Part shown: positions 46,351-60,000 of the stretch, one piece after another | Layout: the number at the start of each line of letters is the position of its first letter | Position numbering within the stretch: position 1 is the stretch's first letter | From: Pelargonium cotyledonis | Lineage: Eukaryota; Streptophyta; Magnoliopsida; Geraniales; Geraniaceae | NCBI GenBank assembly: GCA_036897625.1 | Contig: JAYMTA010000005.1 | Coordinates: 62,001-126,000, forward strand | Direction: 5' to 3' | Length of the DNA stretch: 64,000 bases | The notes under the pieces: generated by a model | Databases searched by the model: none | What the model was told of the DNA's origin: nothing | The model's input: only the letters and a program-made list of their open reading frames with translations | Program-made: the position numbers and the translations under genes

Positions 46351-46562
46351 TATAGTGCCATAATAAACGGACATAACATGTTAGTATTACTAGGCCTTCC
46401 TTGAGCGGTTCCCATCCTAGAAGTGTACTAGGCCGACCCCTCCTATTTAATATCTGTGATTCCAAAAAAAAAAATTAGGAAGACTTTACGAATAAAAGGA
46501 CCAGTTTTTAAGCTTTATTATGTTTATATCCTTACTGTATCCCCATATGGATTCGTCCTAAC
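46351..46562 (-). repeat. dispersed inverted repeat, copy B
   Basis: This is the reverse-complement partner of 28829-29030. It is about 10 nt longer, mainly because of a longer A-run and a small indel near 46450-46475. The core at 46351-46437 is nearly identical to copy A. Confidence 0.88.
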
Positions 46563-49500
46563 CCTCTTTTAGTATAAATGAGGTTGTTGCATAAAAACAC
46601 ATAAGGGAAGGGGTGAGTATGACTAAGCCAATTTTAAGTTAAGGTATGGAATACTTGAGTAATATAATAACAAGGGCACTTTAAATCTATATGCAGGAAC
46701 TTAGTTCACTATAACTTGGGACCTTTACCAATGAACTGGGATAATCAAAATCTATTTAGCAAAAGCTTACCATTACACACCTTTACGCAAAAGGCACAAG
46801 TTGGAAAAGGAGCCCTTACTTCTTAAAAGCCCTTTTTGACAGTACTTGAACCTATGGCCAAAAGAGGAATCTGGTAGAGAATTAGGGTTAGTGCATTATC
46901 TTTTTCATATATCAACAAGGCCGTCTATAGTTATGAAAGGATCATTATACCTTGACATGCTTAATTAGACTTTTCCCATTGTTCTGAGTTTTAGAAAGGA
47001 ATCCCCCTTTTTGCATTTAAATCTTTGGTGAATTACCTGCTATAAAAGAAATTCTTTCAGTTAATATATTTAGAGTTAATGTTCGTAATAAAGTCATAAA
47101 TTTCTACATTGTATGGGTTTTCTTGCTTATAGGGGTCCAGGCAGACTGTCGTCTTTAAGGTGTATCTCCCTTTGTGTATTATTTAGAGCTGTCCTGTTAG
47201 GTAAACATAAAGAAACTCCTTAAAAAAGTCTAATGATATCCTTCACATTCAAAAAACAGCACTAGATTTGTGATTTCTAAATCTACTCTCTCAGGTATTA
47301 GGGGGTTGGTTATAATTGCTGCACTACGGGAGTGCCTGACAATTGTGGTAGCACTTTCTATACATATAAATTATAGGACATTCTTGTGAGTGTATGATGT
47401 AAAATATATAATAATCAAAAACCCTCTAAAACTAACTAGACTTCTCCTTTTTTTAGCACCGGCAGGGTTTAACCATTCTAAGATGGAGTTGAATGAGTAC
47501 CACTAATTTCAAGTTCAGGTGAAGCTTAGCTAGAATTTATAAAGGGATGCCCGTATTGAAGTTGCTAGTATTCCGTCTTAATGTGTATGAAAAAATAAAG
47601 ATATGTAATTCGGGACATGATACTCCTTTTTTGATAGAGAAAGAAGCTGAGGGAGTCAGAGGGAGTGACTACCCAGTAGATTTCTGTCAGAGTGGAGGGG
47701 CCCATCAGGCAGTCTCGAGAAAGTAAAGTAAGGTTCTTAATGTGTCGTCTTATCTACCATTAACCAAAGCATTGTTTTAAATAATAATATGCTTAAAAAG
47801 TAGTTCTCGCAGGCAGAGTACAGACTGCGGTGGGTACAAGAACCCGAGTAGAAGTTGGAATATTAAATTTATATCACGTATTATATCACGTAGGAGCTTT
47901 TCACTTTGAAAGTGAGTAGAACTTTTATTCGCTATAATGATAATGAAGGATTTGAGAAACCTATAGCCATTAAAACAAGCTAGCGTTATATCAAAGACAC
48001 CTATTTTGTCTAATAAATAAACTCTAATTTAAGTATTCCAAAAATGTCGTATAAATGGCCTCGAATTAATTCTAAGCATAAACTTGGAATGGAAGTTTTT
48101 CACGAAGGAAGAGGTAGCTAAGCGGATGCGTATGTTCTTTTTGTCGATAAAGAAGTTTTTGAAAGAAGCTACCCAAGTTTAAAGAGAGCTATAAGGTCTC
48201 TGCTCCAATGTGAATAGAGAACCAGCTTCTCGCCTGAAAACGTAGTAAACTACAAAGGAATTGTAGATATCAACGACCTCCCCCAATGGCTTATAAAATG
48301 TGATGTTATTGCTACCACTTGGACTATACAGAAAATAAGTCTTAGTAAAGGTTAAAAAAAGACTTTATCTGTATCCATTTCTTACAATCAGAAAGCTAAA
48401 TAAAATCCTACATTACATAAATTTCTATTTAAATAATTTCCCTTCTCCTATTAATCTAATAAATAGAGTTTCTTCCTTTTTGAAGAGGTATACCCCTTTC
48501 TTTAAGGAGTCCCGCTATTGATTCTACTGTGTTTTCAGAAGTTAGAAAAAAATTAGATAAATTAAGAGGGCTCATTTTATTAGGAGTATGGGGTATTAAG
48601 TCCCTTAAACCGCAGCCAAGTTCCTAAGGTTTATGTCTTACGGGAAAAGCCATTTCTGGTATTCAATCAAGAGCTTTTCTGTAAGATAGAATTTATAAAT
48701 GTATGCTTGTATGCCCGAGCTTTCCGGAGTTTTGGTGTAAGTGTTTGTTTTAAGTTCTTGTTTTTACTCTCTTTACTGATACGCTATCTTTATTGCATTT
48801 TTTTTTTGAAAATATATGTAAAAAGTAATTCTGACTAGTATAGTAAAACAAAGCTTTATAGCTAAGGTGTTGAGTATCTGGTGTTCCCCGAAAATTTAAT
48901 GCGTGGAGTTAGTCTCGCTTTTACTTTTAACTACTTTTAACTTTATTCGGCCGTTCCTTAAATGGGCTATGGAAGAGTCCTCTTTACTTGGGTTCCTGAA
49001 TACTTTTTTGTCTAAAGTAGGACTTTTCAACCCTTTATATATTACAGTACAAATTTTATAAGCATTTTTGATAAAGCACAGGAAAAAACAAATCTGTTAC
49101 TTCCCGATATTATAGAAGGATATAGGAGCTCATAATAACTGGATCCTTAGCTGTAGAATGTGCATCTTAGCCAATTAATACGAAAATATTAAAGTGATAT
49201 TTTTAAGATTTACATGAGCAACTTCTAAGGAAAAACCAGCAATAAAGGATGGTAGAAGCTAAAAAGAGTAAGATTCTATAAATTGTAAAAGAAAAAGACT
49301 GATTCAGAAAGGTAAGTAAACCCCTCATTTTTTAAAAGTGAGGCTTTTGATACACTCAAGACTTTTGTTTAAAAAAAGGAAATTCAACGTTCATGTTTGG
49401 TAATAGAAAAGAAGAATTTCTTAACGGAGCACTGGAACCTGTGAAGTTATGTTATACGAAGGGGTATATAGGAATTTCTTAGTAAAAACTAAAAGGGGCT

Positions 49501-51950
49501 TCTTATATTGTATAATGCACTCTTATTTATTCAATTTGAACCTATGGATATATAGCCATATGAAAGCAATACTAGCATAATAAAATTCACTAAAAAACAG
49601 GCAGAGCTCCTTCATTTGAGATATTAAGTACCACTCGAAAGCCTACCTGCGAAGCCGCCTTCTGTAACTGGATTACAAGGAAACTGCTTAGCATAGAACT
49701 CCCTTTTTAATTAAGCAAATTCCAAATACTCATTTAAAAGTTCAAATACAATTCATCTTTAGTTACCCTCAATCTGTGTAATACTTAAATCTTAAGGGAT
49801 ATTGTATTATAGGCTTTTTGTTCTACCTGAACCACTAAAGGGAAATCTTATTATAGGATATAAATATCCTTTGGTAAAAACTCCAACGCTTTACAAGAGC
49901 TGATGACAACTTATTTCTATTACGTTTTTGTATCTTTATATGTCAATTCCGAAGAATACATAACCAAGATAAAGTTTCCTAGGCTAAGACTTGGGTGTCC
50001 TAATAGGCTGTGATGAGGGGCTCATCTTAAGAACAAAAACTCTACCATTACTTATTAAACTCAATTCTCAACATACAGAGGAAGCAATTAAAACCTGGTA
50101 TATGAACGGATCCTTACAGAGTTCTTTTGTTAGGAAGAATTAATATCTTAACTGAAAGGCAACAAGATTAACTTGCCTAATGAAAGTTCCTAAAAATTAA
50201 AATAGAAAGATAAAGTTTCTCCGCATTAAGGCTAGACAAACAGAAGGGGCTCATTGGTATAGCTCAGAAGACTAAGAATAAGGCTTTCAATACTCAGGGG
50301 AAAGTTATAGTTCCAGTTTCTTGTATTTAGAAGAAGCAAGGGATACAGAAAGCAAGTCTTTCAAAAGAGGCATGAAGAGTAAGCAGTTGTTAATGGTTAT
50401 AGTGTATCTCTGCTCTACCATGAAACTATCCATCCTATATAGAAATCCCTCCCGTCGCTGGGCTTCAGTTGGATAAAAGTACTTTATCTATGCATCTGTA
50501 AGGCTGTAACCTCTGTTACTGATAAGAGCAGGGAGCATGAGGAATATACCTTATACAGCAAGTAATACATGTAATACAAACTTTCTTTACTTACTGGTTT
50601 TTTAAACTTATTAAGTAATTTAAAACTCAAAGGAAACTCTTAATCAAGGCAAGGACTTTTTTACAAAAGAAGTAGTTTTTCTTAGCCAGTTAAAGGGTAA
50701 TCTTAAGTATAAGTCTCTGTTAAGTCTTGCTTTCTCCAGCTACTATAATCCGGATAATCCAGAAAGAAAAGGTAAGGTTTAAGAGTTAAAACCCTTTTCG
50801 GCTTAGGAAGTAAATAAACGCGGAACTACTTACTGGGTTCTTTTTGTTTGTGAGGGCAGAAGTCAATTTTCTAACAAATAGGTTCTAGGCATATTTGGAT
50901 TTAGAAGCCTTTACTTTTTGTGCTTTATGCCGAGGTATCTTAGGCATTTTAGTGGATATTGGTAAAGCAGCTATTTTAGTACTTTCACTCCTAAACTTTT
51001 TAAAACCTAGAAATATATCTTACTTTATGCCATCTCTCCTATAGGAAATTGAGTACTCCTATAAATATGTCTCTAAAAATACATAAAATTTTTACAAAAG
51101 GATCAACTAACTCTCGTCAATTTACGGGTTTAGGCAAGCTTGGCTTGAAGCATTTCCTAAACTTTAGCTTAATTTGCTTTGATACGAAAATATATACTTT
51201 AATTACTAAGCAACAATCTACTCCATAACAAAAAGGAAGCAGAATGCTAGTCCAAACGAAAGATTTTATTGCAGAGTTAAATGATAAACACTAAGAATAT
51301 CGGTGATACAGCTTCTATTCTAGGACTCTCTAGAGCATAGCGGACAGATACCCCAAACTCACCTAAATAAAAGATGTGCTGGAACTTCTAGTTGTATGTG
51401 CTTATTTAGTTAATAATTTTCTTTGTAAGGATTTTCTTGGTAGACTTTACCGGTGGATAAGAGTAAAAGTAAGAGAGCTGGAAGTATTAAGACAGCAAGT
51501 ACAAATAGAAGAATACTATAATAACTCTATACAGTATACAACTACCAAAATAAGTATAGGTAATATAACTATTTGTAGAAGGGATATTAATATAGGCAAG
51601 AATTTAGACTAGTGATTTTCTCATGAATTAGTGTATTCGTCTAAAGTTCATCAAGATGATAGGTTTCGGGGAAAAGAAAAACTATATTCTGTTAAGACTA
51701 ATCTCAAGCTACCAATAACAGGAGTCTATTATATCGAAATACAAAAAGAAATTCCTTCTTTGTTTTACCACGGATCCTCAGTGGAGTCTCTCTTTTTTTA
51801 GTGCCGCCAGGCTCATATCATTTCCATTTAAACCCTTAAAAGGACCTCTGATCATTATAGATTTAATAATTAGTGAAATCATTTATAGTACATGATCAAA
51901 CCTCACTTAATGCAAAGAAAAGTTATTTGTTGACTGCACCCAACTGTTTT
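46563..51950. other. AT-rich gene desert with a weak trnK-like trace at 46843-46890
   Basis: On the minus strand near 46843-46858, GGCCATAGGTTCAAGTAC resembles the trnK T-region, but the remainder has decayed. No protein gene is recognised. The frame at 51376-51612 is unassigned. GGATCC occurs at 49141, near 50108 and near 51772. Confidence 0.4.
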
Positions 51951-52003
51951 AAGAGCAAAGCACACTCAAATAGAACTAAGGAACACAGGTTCAAACCGAC
52001 TCT
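51951..52003 (+). pseudogene. tRNA-like relic
   Basis: AAGAGCAAAGCAC, then a stretch of near-normal length, then ACAGG TTCAAAC CGACT resemble a D-arm 3' half and a T-arm. The stems are poor, and no anticodon arm can be drawn. Confidence 0.3.
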
Positions 52004-54470
52004 AGAGCTCTATACTTCATATATAGGTTCTATTTTTTCTTTCAATAATATATTAGTCCCAGCCTGTCTTATATAGAGCTGCCCTGGGTAAACCCTGTCT
52101 CGTAATAAAAAGAAGTAAAAAAGTATAGCTTTTTAAGGGATCGGCCTAGACAAATTCTAATTGTAAAGTGTAGAATCTTTTGTTAATTGTCAATTAAGTA
52201 AACTTTGCTAATATAAGACTAATAAAAGTTATTGGGCCTGAAAGCTAGGACTCAATTTCCGTATTTTTTAATTTTGGAATTCAAAGTAAGAGAAGATAGA
52301 TTTCTCAGTTTAATTCATTAAAAAGTGTTGTGCAACTTGAACTCATGTATTTTCTAATAGCTGTGTTAATTTAGCACTCTCGGAGTTAGGTAAGGTAAAC
52401 TATTAAAGTAAAGGATTGCTTGTTCCTGCGTTCCCTTGTTTCCAGTGTCTCCAAAACCCGATGCTGTGGGTTCAAGCCAGGGGTTTACTTTATAAATCTC
52501 AGAGTCTAATGGAAAAATGGAAGCCAGTTTATGCTTTTAATTCCTAAACAAGGAAATCCACTTTATAACGCTAATCCGGGTTAAGGTAAAATACTAAAAT
52601 AGAAACAAGCACCTATTTGGGGCTTAGGATGGGTAAGTGTAAGGAATACTAGTGTTAATGATGAGATTCCAAAATAAATAAGCAAAGAAAACTAACTAGA
52701 ATCCAAAAAAGGAGCCTGCTATAATAAAGAGCGCACTAAAATACTAGGTAATTCCCTCTCAAGAATGGGAAAATAACCAAGGTAGCATAATCTAATATCT
52801 CAAATTACAGATAAACAACAGACTTTAATTAGTTCCGTGAAATAGGAATTGTTTCCCACTACCCATGAATTCTAAAGATATAAAAGCCAGCGCGTCTTAG
52901 AACACCTTAATAAAGGGTAAGTAGTATTGGGATTTTGAACCCATAGACACTCGCACTTGAAAAAGATAATGATAACTGCTCTCAAAAACAAGACTACAAC
53001 TAGAAGTAGGTACGAAGTAGTTTGATTTTAAGTATTTGTATATTTTGTATGGATATAGGCTTATGCCGATTCCCTGGGATTTACAGACTAACAAAGCACT
53101 TCGTTTAAACCCCCTTCGGTAAAATTACTTAAAGTGCTCCCTGCTCTACCTTCCGTATACCCCTTAAAATGAGAGAATGCATTTATATGCAAGAAAATTT
53201 GGTTGGTAGAATGTTACCTAGAGAAAAAGCTATAAATAAGATAAGAGTTCTCGGATTAGTAAAAAAGTCTATCTAGGAGTTGTTTGCTCAGAAAGCTTTC
53301 GAAAAAATACGGGGTGTTTCCGCATTTGAACCCACAACAGATTCAGGTAAGTGATGGCGGGCCTTCTCTCATTTACTAAATGCTATTTTTTTATCGTTTG
53401 CTCAAAAGAAGAAGTTTTTATTCGAGTATTTGGTCTTACTTTTGCAAGTGGTAGAGCAAGCCAAAAAGTTATCCGATGTCGTAGGTTTAAGTGCTACTCT
53501 CAACTCTCAAACTAACATTTTTATTATTCTTGGAATAAAAGCCTACTCTCTCTGCTTATCCCAACCCTTCCCAACTCTCTAGAAGGTCGGGCTCGAGTCA
53601 GCGAGTACATATATTTATAGTATATGGATTACTCGTATAATTATCTCTTTAATATGAGCAGCTTTATGCTAGATTTTGAAGTTAGGTACTAATAATTAGG
53701 GTTTCCTTTACCCTTCGAATACCTCTTCCTTGAGATACAAAAGTGGGAATTTCATAGGTAATAAATTTAACCCAGTGTTTGACTAATATTAGTTATGAAG
53801 CTGTTTTATTTTTATATAACTATTATTCCTTAATCCAAGGTAGGGTCGGAATCTTTTAGATAAAGAAAGACAAAGACACGAATTTTCCTTATTACGTATA
53901 CTTTGGTACCTGCCGAGCTCCTCCGTAGACTGCAAAACTCGTGTGAAATGTTATGGGTTTGAGGGAACGTAAAAAGACACATGAAATACTCGTATTATAA
54001 GTTCTCTTTCTGACTGAATACTAAATTTACTGCGACGATATTAATCATAAAATTTCCTTGTATTATCTAGGAGAAGCAGGAATTTCTCAAAAATACATGT
54101 CTAGTCAAGCTTGTTCCCCCAAAACCCTTGAAATATTCCTTATTTTAACTAAAGGCAATATGGAGAAAACGGATCTGATACGGGTACGAGGCTACTTTCT
54201 TGCTTAGAGCTGACTACATTTTGACGTTCTGTAAATTACTCTAATAGTTGATTCAAAAAGGACTACCTAACTTTCGTCTGAGTAACCTAGTCGAGGTCTA
54301 GCTCCACAAGAGAAAACCAAGACTTACTTGATTAAGCTTTATGTTACAGGGATTCCCTAGCAATTCGGAGAATCCATGGCTTAAACCGACAAGGGAAAAA
54401 GAGACAAATTCTATATAATGATAATGAATATGGAATTTTCCTCTCTAATCCATTAAGGTGGGTAGTCAAT
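52004..54470. other. AT-rich desert
   Basis: No gene is recognised. Isolated T-arm-like strings (GTGGGTTCAAGCC near 52465 and TTTGAACCCATAG near 52933 on the minus strand) occur without other tRNA parts. The minus frame at 52897-53094 is unassigned. Confidence 0.4.
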
Positions 54471-54545
54471 CGTAGTTCAGCTCGAGAGAACATAAGTTTC
54501 TAAAATTATGATTATGATGCCGTAGTTCAAATCCTACAAAACATG
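54471..54545 (+). pseudogene. tRNA-like relic, possibly Arg(UCU) type
   Basis: The D-stem GTTC/GAAC pairs, and a CATAA/TTATG stem can form around a loop holding TTTCTAA. The T-region GTAG TTCAAATC CTAC pairs but lacks one base of the standard stem. The acceptor strands do not match. The TCT in the loop suggests, but does not prove, an Arg(UCU) ancestor. Confidence 0.4.
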
Positions 54546-55228
54546 CCTTTATTTATACATTATCATTCGCATTGATTGATTCCTTTTGGTTTGAGACTTT
54601 TTTGGTGCTTTGCATTACTTCTTTGATTAAATCACATAAAAGAGGAACTATAAGATTGTTTCGAAGCAACTCAAAAAACTATATCTAGCTCAAGTGCATG
54701 AGAGAGCCCTATGGAACTAAATAAGAAAGCAGTATAGTATCCCGCTCTTTAATCGTTATAACTTTCTGTTAAAGAAAAAAGAGTATCTGGATTCTTTCTA
54801 AAATAAACACTAAGAATGAAACTCAGTCTGACGTTATGAAAGTTAACACGACTTGGAACCACTGAGATAAGGGTTTGCGTCTGTTTGGTTAAAACTTATC
54901 TGTATTTACTTGTAAGCACGCCCCGGTAGGAGAAAAAACCTTGTATAGAAATAGAAAGACGAGGAGAGATCCTAGTATATATATTGCAGAATACAATTCG
55001 TATAATGTAAACAAATCAATGATATCTATTTCCATTCATTACTCTGAAGCAGACTTTTTAAGGGACCTAGTTAGAACTCACCGATTGTTCAAAGTAAAGC
55101 ATACAATTTGAAATCGGAAACCGGGTTTCTCCTTCACAAACTAAGCTATCTTTCTAGACTTAACTTCTAGAGGTTTAAAAAAGGAGACGTAGAGCGTAAA
55201 ACACTGATTATACATCCTTCTAAAAAAA
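54546..55228. other. AT-rich spacer, nothing recognised
   Basis: No gene, repeat or structured RNA was recognised in this stretch. Confidence 0.4.
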
Positions 55229-55290
55229 CAGGATTAATTGGTTAGAACAAGGGACTTAAAAGACTCGGCCCGTGGTTTAAGCCCTCTCGC
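55229..55290 (+). pseudogene. tRNA-like relic
   Basis: ATTGGTTAGAACAAGGGACT, then TAAAAGACTCGG, then CGTGGTTTAAGCC keep a tRNA-like order. The loop register gives TAA (Leu type), but the anticodon stem does not pair and the T-loop is altered. Confidence 0.35.
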
Positions 55291-56289
55291 TAATACAAAA
55301 GATATAAACTTGTAAATTTTAGAAGACTTCCCTGCCATTCAAAATATGCGCTGTCTTCTCTAAAAACTATGACAAAAATAAAATAAATAGATCGCGGTAT
55401 TGCTCGAAAAGCTTTTTTACATACATAGTTGATTGCACCTATTTATTAGAATAGAAGATTTCTCTTTTTTACCGGACCAGGGAAGACTTTTTGGGCTTAT
55501 TCAGAAGTTCTTTCTAGTACCCTTTTTTATTCTGTAATTCTTGAAGCCTAAATTTAAGTGGTTCATTTCCCCATTTTCAGTCCCAAAAGTTTTCTCAATA
55601 ATATTTATTGAGTGCAGTTGAAATGGGATTTTATTATAGAGTCTGATTTCGTCCTAGTTTAGTAGAGATTTTAGAGTTAGATAAAACTCTTAAGACTAGT
55701 AGTTTCCTGAATAGAATAATGGATTCTCATACTACGTGAATACTAAAAAAATTCTATCTAAGTTAGTGAATTTGGACACTCTTTTTATAAAATCTAAATT
55801 TTGTATCAGGAAATGTTAGATTCCAGTTATCTCCTTTCCTTAAGAATTCTTTAAATAAGCTGAAACTGGTATTAGATTTTAGAGGATCTAATGCTTCACC
55901 AGGGGTAGCCTCATATAATATGATGGGAAAGGTACTGGATTAGTAAATCGAATAGACGATCAAGAACCCTTTATATAGATACATAATATTCGGATAAATT
56001 AAACCTTTTTCTATTTGATTTGGATACCTATACTGACTGTAGATAAATGGGATTCCCTTGTTTGCGTGAAAGCGTCTGATGTAAAGACACATATTTATAA
56101 AATTGATAATTACAGAGGGCTCTCAGTTATAATTCACTAAAAATTATTAGATAAACCAAATGCAGTAAATCAAATTGGATTAATACTCACACTAAGTTAT
56201 AAACGAGAAACCCAACGAGTACCCTGAAAACCAGTAAAGTCTTATAAGTTCATTTATTGTATACTTTTTTAGCTTACTCCAAAATTACG

Positions 56290-56350
56290 TCAGGGTGACA
56301 CGATTCGAACTTCTATCATGCATAGTCTGGAGATCCTTGTTCTACCCCAG
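56290..56350 (-). pseudogene. tRNA-like relic, trnW(CCA)-like
   Basis: On the minus strand, GGTAGAACAAGGATCTCCAG gives a D-arm 3' half and a CTCCA loop as in trnW(CCA). It is followed by GAAGTTCGAATCGTGTCACC and CTGA, a T-arm and acceptor 3' end. The 3' end itself resembles trnP. The 5' acceptor and the D-stem 5' strand are missing, so it is probably not functional. Confidence 0.45.
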
Positions 56351-57014
56351 ATTTTTATCTTTCTATTAAGGAACTTTTGTCAATCTATTGAAAAAGCAAT
56401 TACCTTATGGGTACACATATCCTTAGCCAACACTGTTCTATTACTCTGCTAATTCAAAATCCTGGGTATAAGTAGAGTAAGGTTAACCACCTAATGGACC
56501 TGAAAAAGTTACAATACGCATTTATTTCTTAGGGACCCACAATTACTATAAGTTTCTTTTCTGCAGCTATACTGTTTTTTTTTAATACGGATAACTTTAA
56601 TATGGCATTCTGCCAGGGAGATTTCTCTATAAACATTAACTAAATAATAGAAATGTGAGGTGAATAGGGCCCCTAATAGCTGAGATTTGGGATAATTTGC
56701 TTTCAAAGTTTGCCATATTGTGAAGCCCCCCCTCCGTATGAGGATATAGTTATCAAGAGTAATCTAAAGTGGGTCTTGTTATATGTATATAGTTGGGATT
56801 TGCTATTGTTCCTTATGTTTTATTGCCTTGCTAAACAAATAAAAAACATTAGATAAAATATTAACAGAGTAAAAGAAAAAACTAGGGAATATTTTTCTTA
56901 TCTCGATAAACAGCAATATTTGAAATAACTTAGATAGAAAAAGCTCATCCTTTGCAATGTAGTTTAGTGTAGCGTAGTAATGAAAGTGAATAAATAGTTG
57001 TTTAAAGTTTAAGG

Positions 57015-57080
57015 AGTAAAGCTACGTGGTTAGAGCCCCGGTGAGCGGAACTTTAAATCATGGGTTCAAGTCGAGGTTTT
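57015..57080 (+). pseudogene. tRNA-like relic
   Basis: AGCTACGTGGTTAGAGC forms a D-arm (AGCT/AGAGC-like), and CATGGG TTCAAGT CGAGG gives a T-loop at near-standard spacing. The anticodon region is unpaired. Confidence 0.35.
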
Positions 57081-60000
57081 TGCTGGGACCTGGTTACATT
57101 GCGTTGGAAGCACAGATTACAGAAGTTAATTTAGGTAGAACTAAAGTCAGTAGGATACTCAAAGAGAGCCTTTTTCTGAAAGTACTGAAAAGTAAGAGCT
57201 AGACTTTGCTTGGAAAAAAGTTACCCTATACTTGAATCTTTGAATTGATTCAAAAGGATGTATAGGGTGTAACATAACTGAGTATTGAAAGTAGTAAAAT
57301 ATTCCCTTATTATGAATTAAGCTCCTCGAGCAGACACTGAAGTAAGAACTTAACCCCAGGAGGAGGGAGTACTGGTACATTTTAAGATAAAAATCCAAAC
57401 CCTTTTAATTACACACAAAGGAGTCCTTTTATCTAGCTTTTAAACTCAGAATGCATTGAAATGCCCCTATAAATAAGAAATAAGGAGGACCTAAAACCAA
57501 GCAGCATTTACAAGTTCAATACAGTTAATGAGAGTAAATGTAGTAAGTAGAGCAAAGAGTAGTAGGTTTCCCCTAAGTCAAGTAGTTTTCTAGTACAAGA
57601 GCAGGACCAGGGTTTACCGCTGTTACGCTAGCCCCTTTCACATATTCTGTTATTTAAAGTCCTCGTGTCTAATAAACTTTAATGTTACCTGCGTGTGAAT
57701 TAGATATCTATATCTCAGAAAACTTGTAAAGAGGTTTTATAAGAGGTATAACTTCGAACCCACCCACAGTATTCCCACTCGCGCTAGGTACGAATGGAAT
57801 GCAACTAAGAAAAGAAGTTTACTTAAATAAGGTGGAATATTTAAAAGTTTCCTACAGGCAAATGATAAAAAGGTAATTCTCTTTATGTAATATTCCGAGT
57901 GGTAAGACGCGAACCCATGATATGGAGTGCGCTAAGGGTTAAACCTTTATTCAATAAAGAGAAGCCTTATTTAAGAATTTTAGAATTCTATTACTAATTC
58001 GATGAGCGATATTCTTCTTTGTTGATACCAACGGGTCCCCTTCCATTTTGTTGTAACTTTGATGAAGCAACCTGGTTTATAGGGAGCCCAGCCCGGGTTT
58101 ACCACTTTCCACAGAGTAGAATATAGGGGAACCCGTAAGAAGGGAAGTTGTAGGCTTTAATAAGAAATATAGGCAATAGTATATAATTTTTATTGGAGTT
58201 CTTGTTCTAAAGTTAGAAAGTGTTTTCTTTGGTTTTTTGTTACCGAGTCCCCCTTGCTTATAGTAGTTGTAGATTCTTCGTAGAATATTTTCGAGGATTT
58301 GGGTTCTTATTACGTTATATGGAAATCTTTATAGAAGAATGGCTGACAGTAGTTAATTTATAACTACAAGACGTTAGATTAGATAGAAAAGACTTTGTTT
58401 TTAGATTTCTAACTAGGGATGTTCGGATCGTGACTTGGACCTCTTTTTAGGAGTTTTCCAGACTTTCCCAGCTTAGTAGACACAAAAGTATTTACGCTCT
58501 TTATTTACCGAGTACACAAACCTTTTGAACAGTATAGCAAAATTCCGAGGAGAGAAAGCCGTTGACACCAAATAAAAAGTGTAAGTTCTTTCCCCTGTTT
58601 ATGCTTTACTAAAAAAGGCAGCAAGTAGACTCTGCAACACATATCTGAAGTGCTTCTTAGTAAGGAGGCATCCTTGTTCGTAACTACATACTATACAATA
58701 CCGGTAAAGAAAAGAGTAATTGCTATATAAAGAAAGTGTTGGCTAGGTTATTATATAACATAACACTATACACAAACAAGGTAAGTAACCATTCTATTTA
58801 AATAACTGAAGGGCTTGCCAGTAGTTATAAGGTGGAAACGTTACCTTGTAACTTGAACTATCTTAGGTTCTATAAAACGGAGAAAGACTAACTAAATATT
58901 ACTAAACTAAGGAGTCCTATACAAGCATATAAGAAGGGAATACACAGGGCTAGATAGAGGGAGATAACTACTTATATCTGGGAAAACTCCTGCTTTTATA
59001 CTTATTTAAAAGCGGGGCAACTTTGCTTCAGAGAATAAGGGCTCAACTACTGCTATTGTCTACAGTCTCTCTAGCTTATGAATCCTCATGAGAATCTCTA
59101 ACTTGGGTTATGGAACCAGGATAAAGTTTCCTTCTAAATATGCAGTTTTTAGTTGCCTACTAATAGTGGGCCTTTCGCGTGGGGAGACCAAGGACTTCCT
59201 GATGAAATCTTTTGAACTGTAATCGTATAAAAGGTGTAAATTCAGTAAAACAAAAAACTCAAAAAGATTGTAAATAAAAAGCTTCCTTGTATTAGGTAGC
59301 CCTCTACAAAACTGAGTTATATCAAGCTCTTGTAAAAGTAGTAGCAAACCAGGGGCTTCGCCTTCTATGAAGGCAGCCTTAAAGGTTTATCAGTAAAAAA
59401 GCTCAGCTTTACCCTTGATTATACAAAAACTAGACTCAAGCCCGCCACTAAAGGATCTCAGTTTAGACAGACTATAAATTAAATATTACCCTGACATGGA
59501 TACTAAATGGATTTTCAAGTATAAGGAAGCCCCTTTAAGGAGATACTAGAATTTTGATAGAAATATTTAAAAACTCAAGATGGTTTGGCCTTTACGAAAT
59601 GTACTTACTAATGTTTTTGGTATATGCTTTGGACGCCCATGGCTTTTTGTTTAATAAAGAAACTCCTCAATATTCGTCTTTTAAATATAGGATAGGAAGA
59701 CATTAAAGAGAGCACAATTCCGTATGAAACCCCGGTCCTAGAGAATATTTTGTTAGTTTAAACACAAGTTTCTGAATAGGAGTCTCCTTGTATTATAGAC
59801 TAGCCCGATTCTGCACTAATTTACAATGACTTAACTGGGTATATTGCAAGAATCTGATTTGCCGAGTACCTCCCATAGTCTCTATCAAAAAAGAAAGATA
59901 TATGTTTTAGCTTTCTTTTGCTCCCAGTCGATGCGCTTAATTCCTTACTGAGTCTAAAAAAGGAAGCTTTACTAGGGAGTTGCCGGACTCCTTCTGTCTG

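Noticed and set aside
57895-57960. Possible tRNA-like sequence on the minus strand
   Set aside because: A GGGTTCGCG T-loop trace is present, but no consistent cloverleaf could be drawn.
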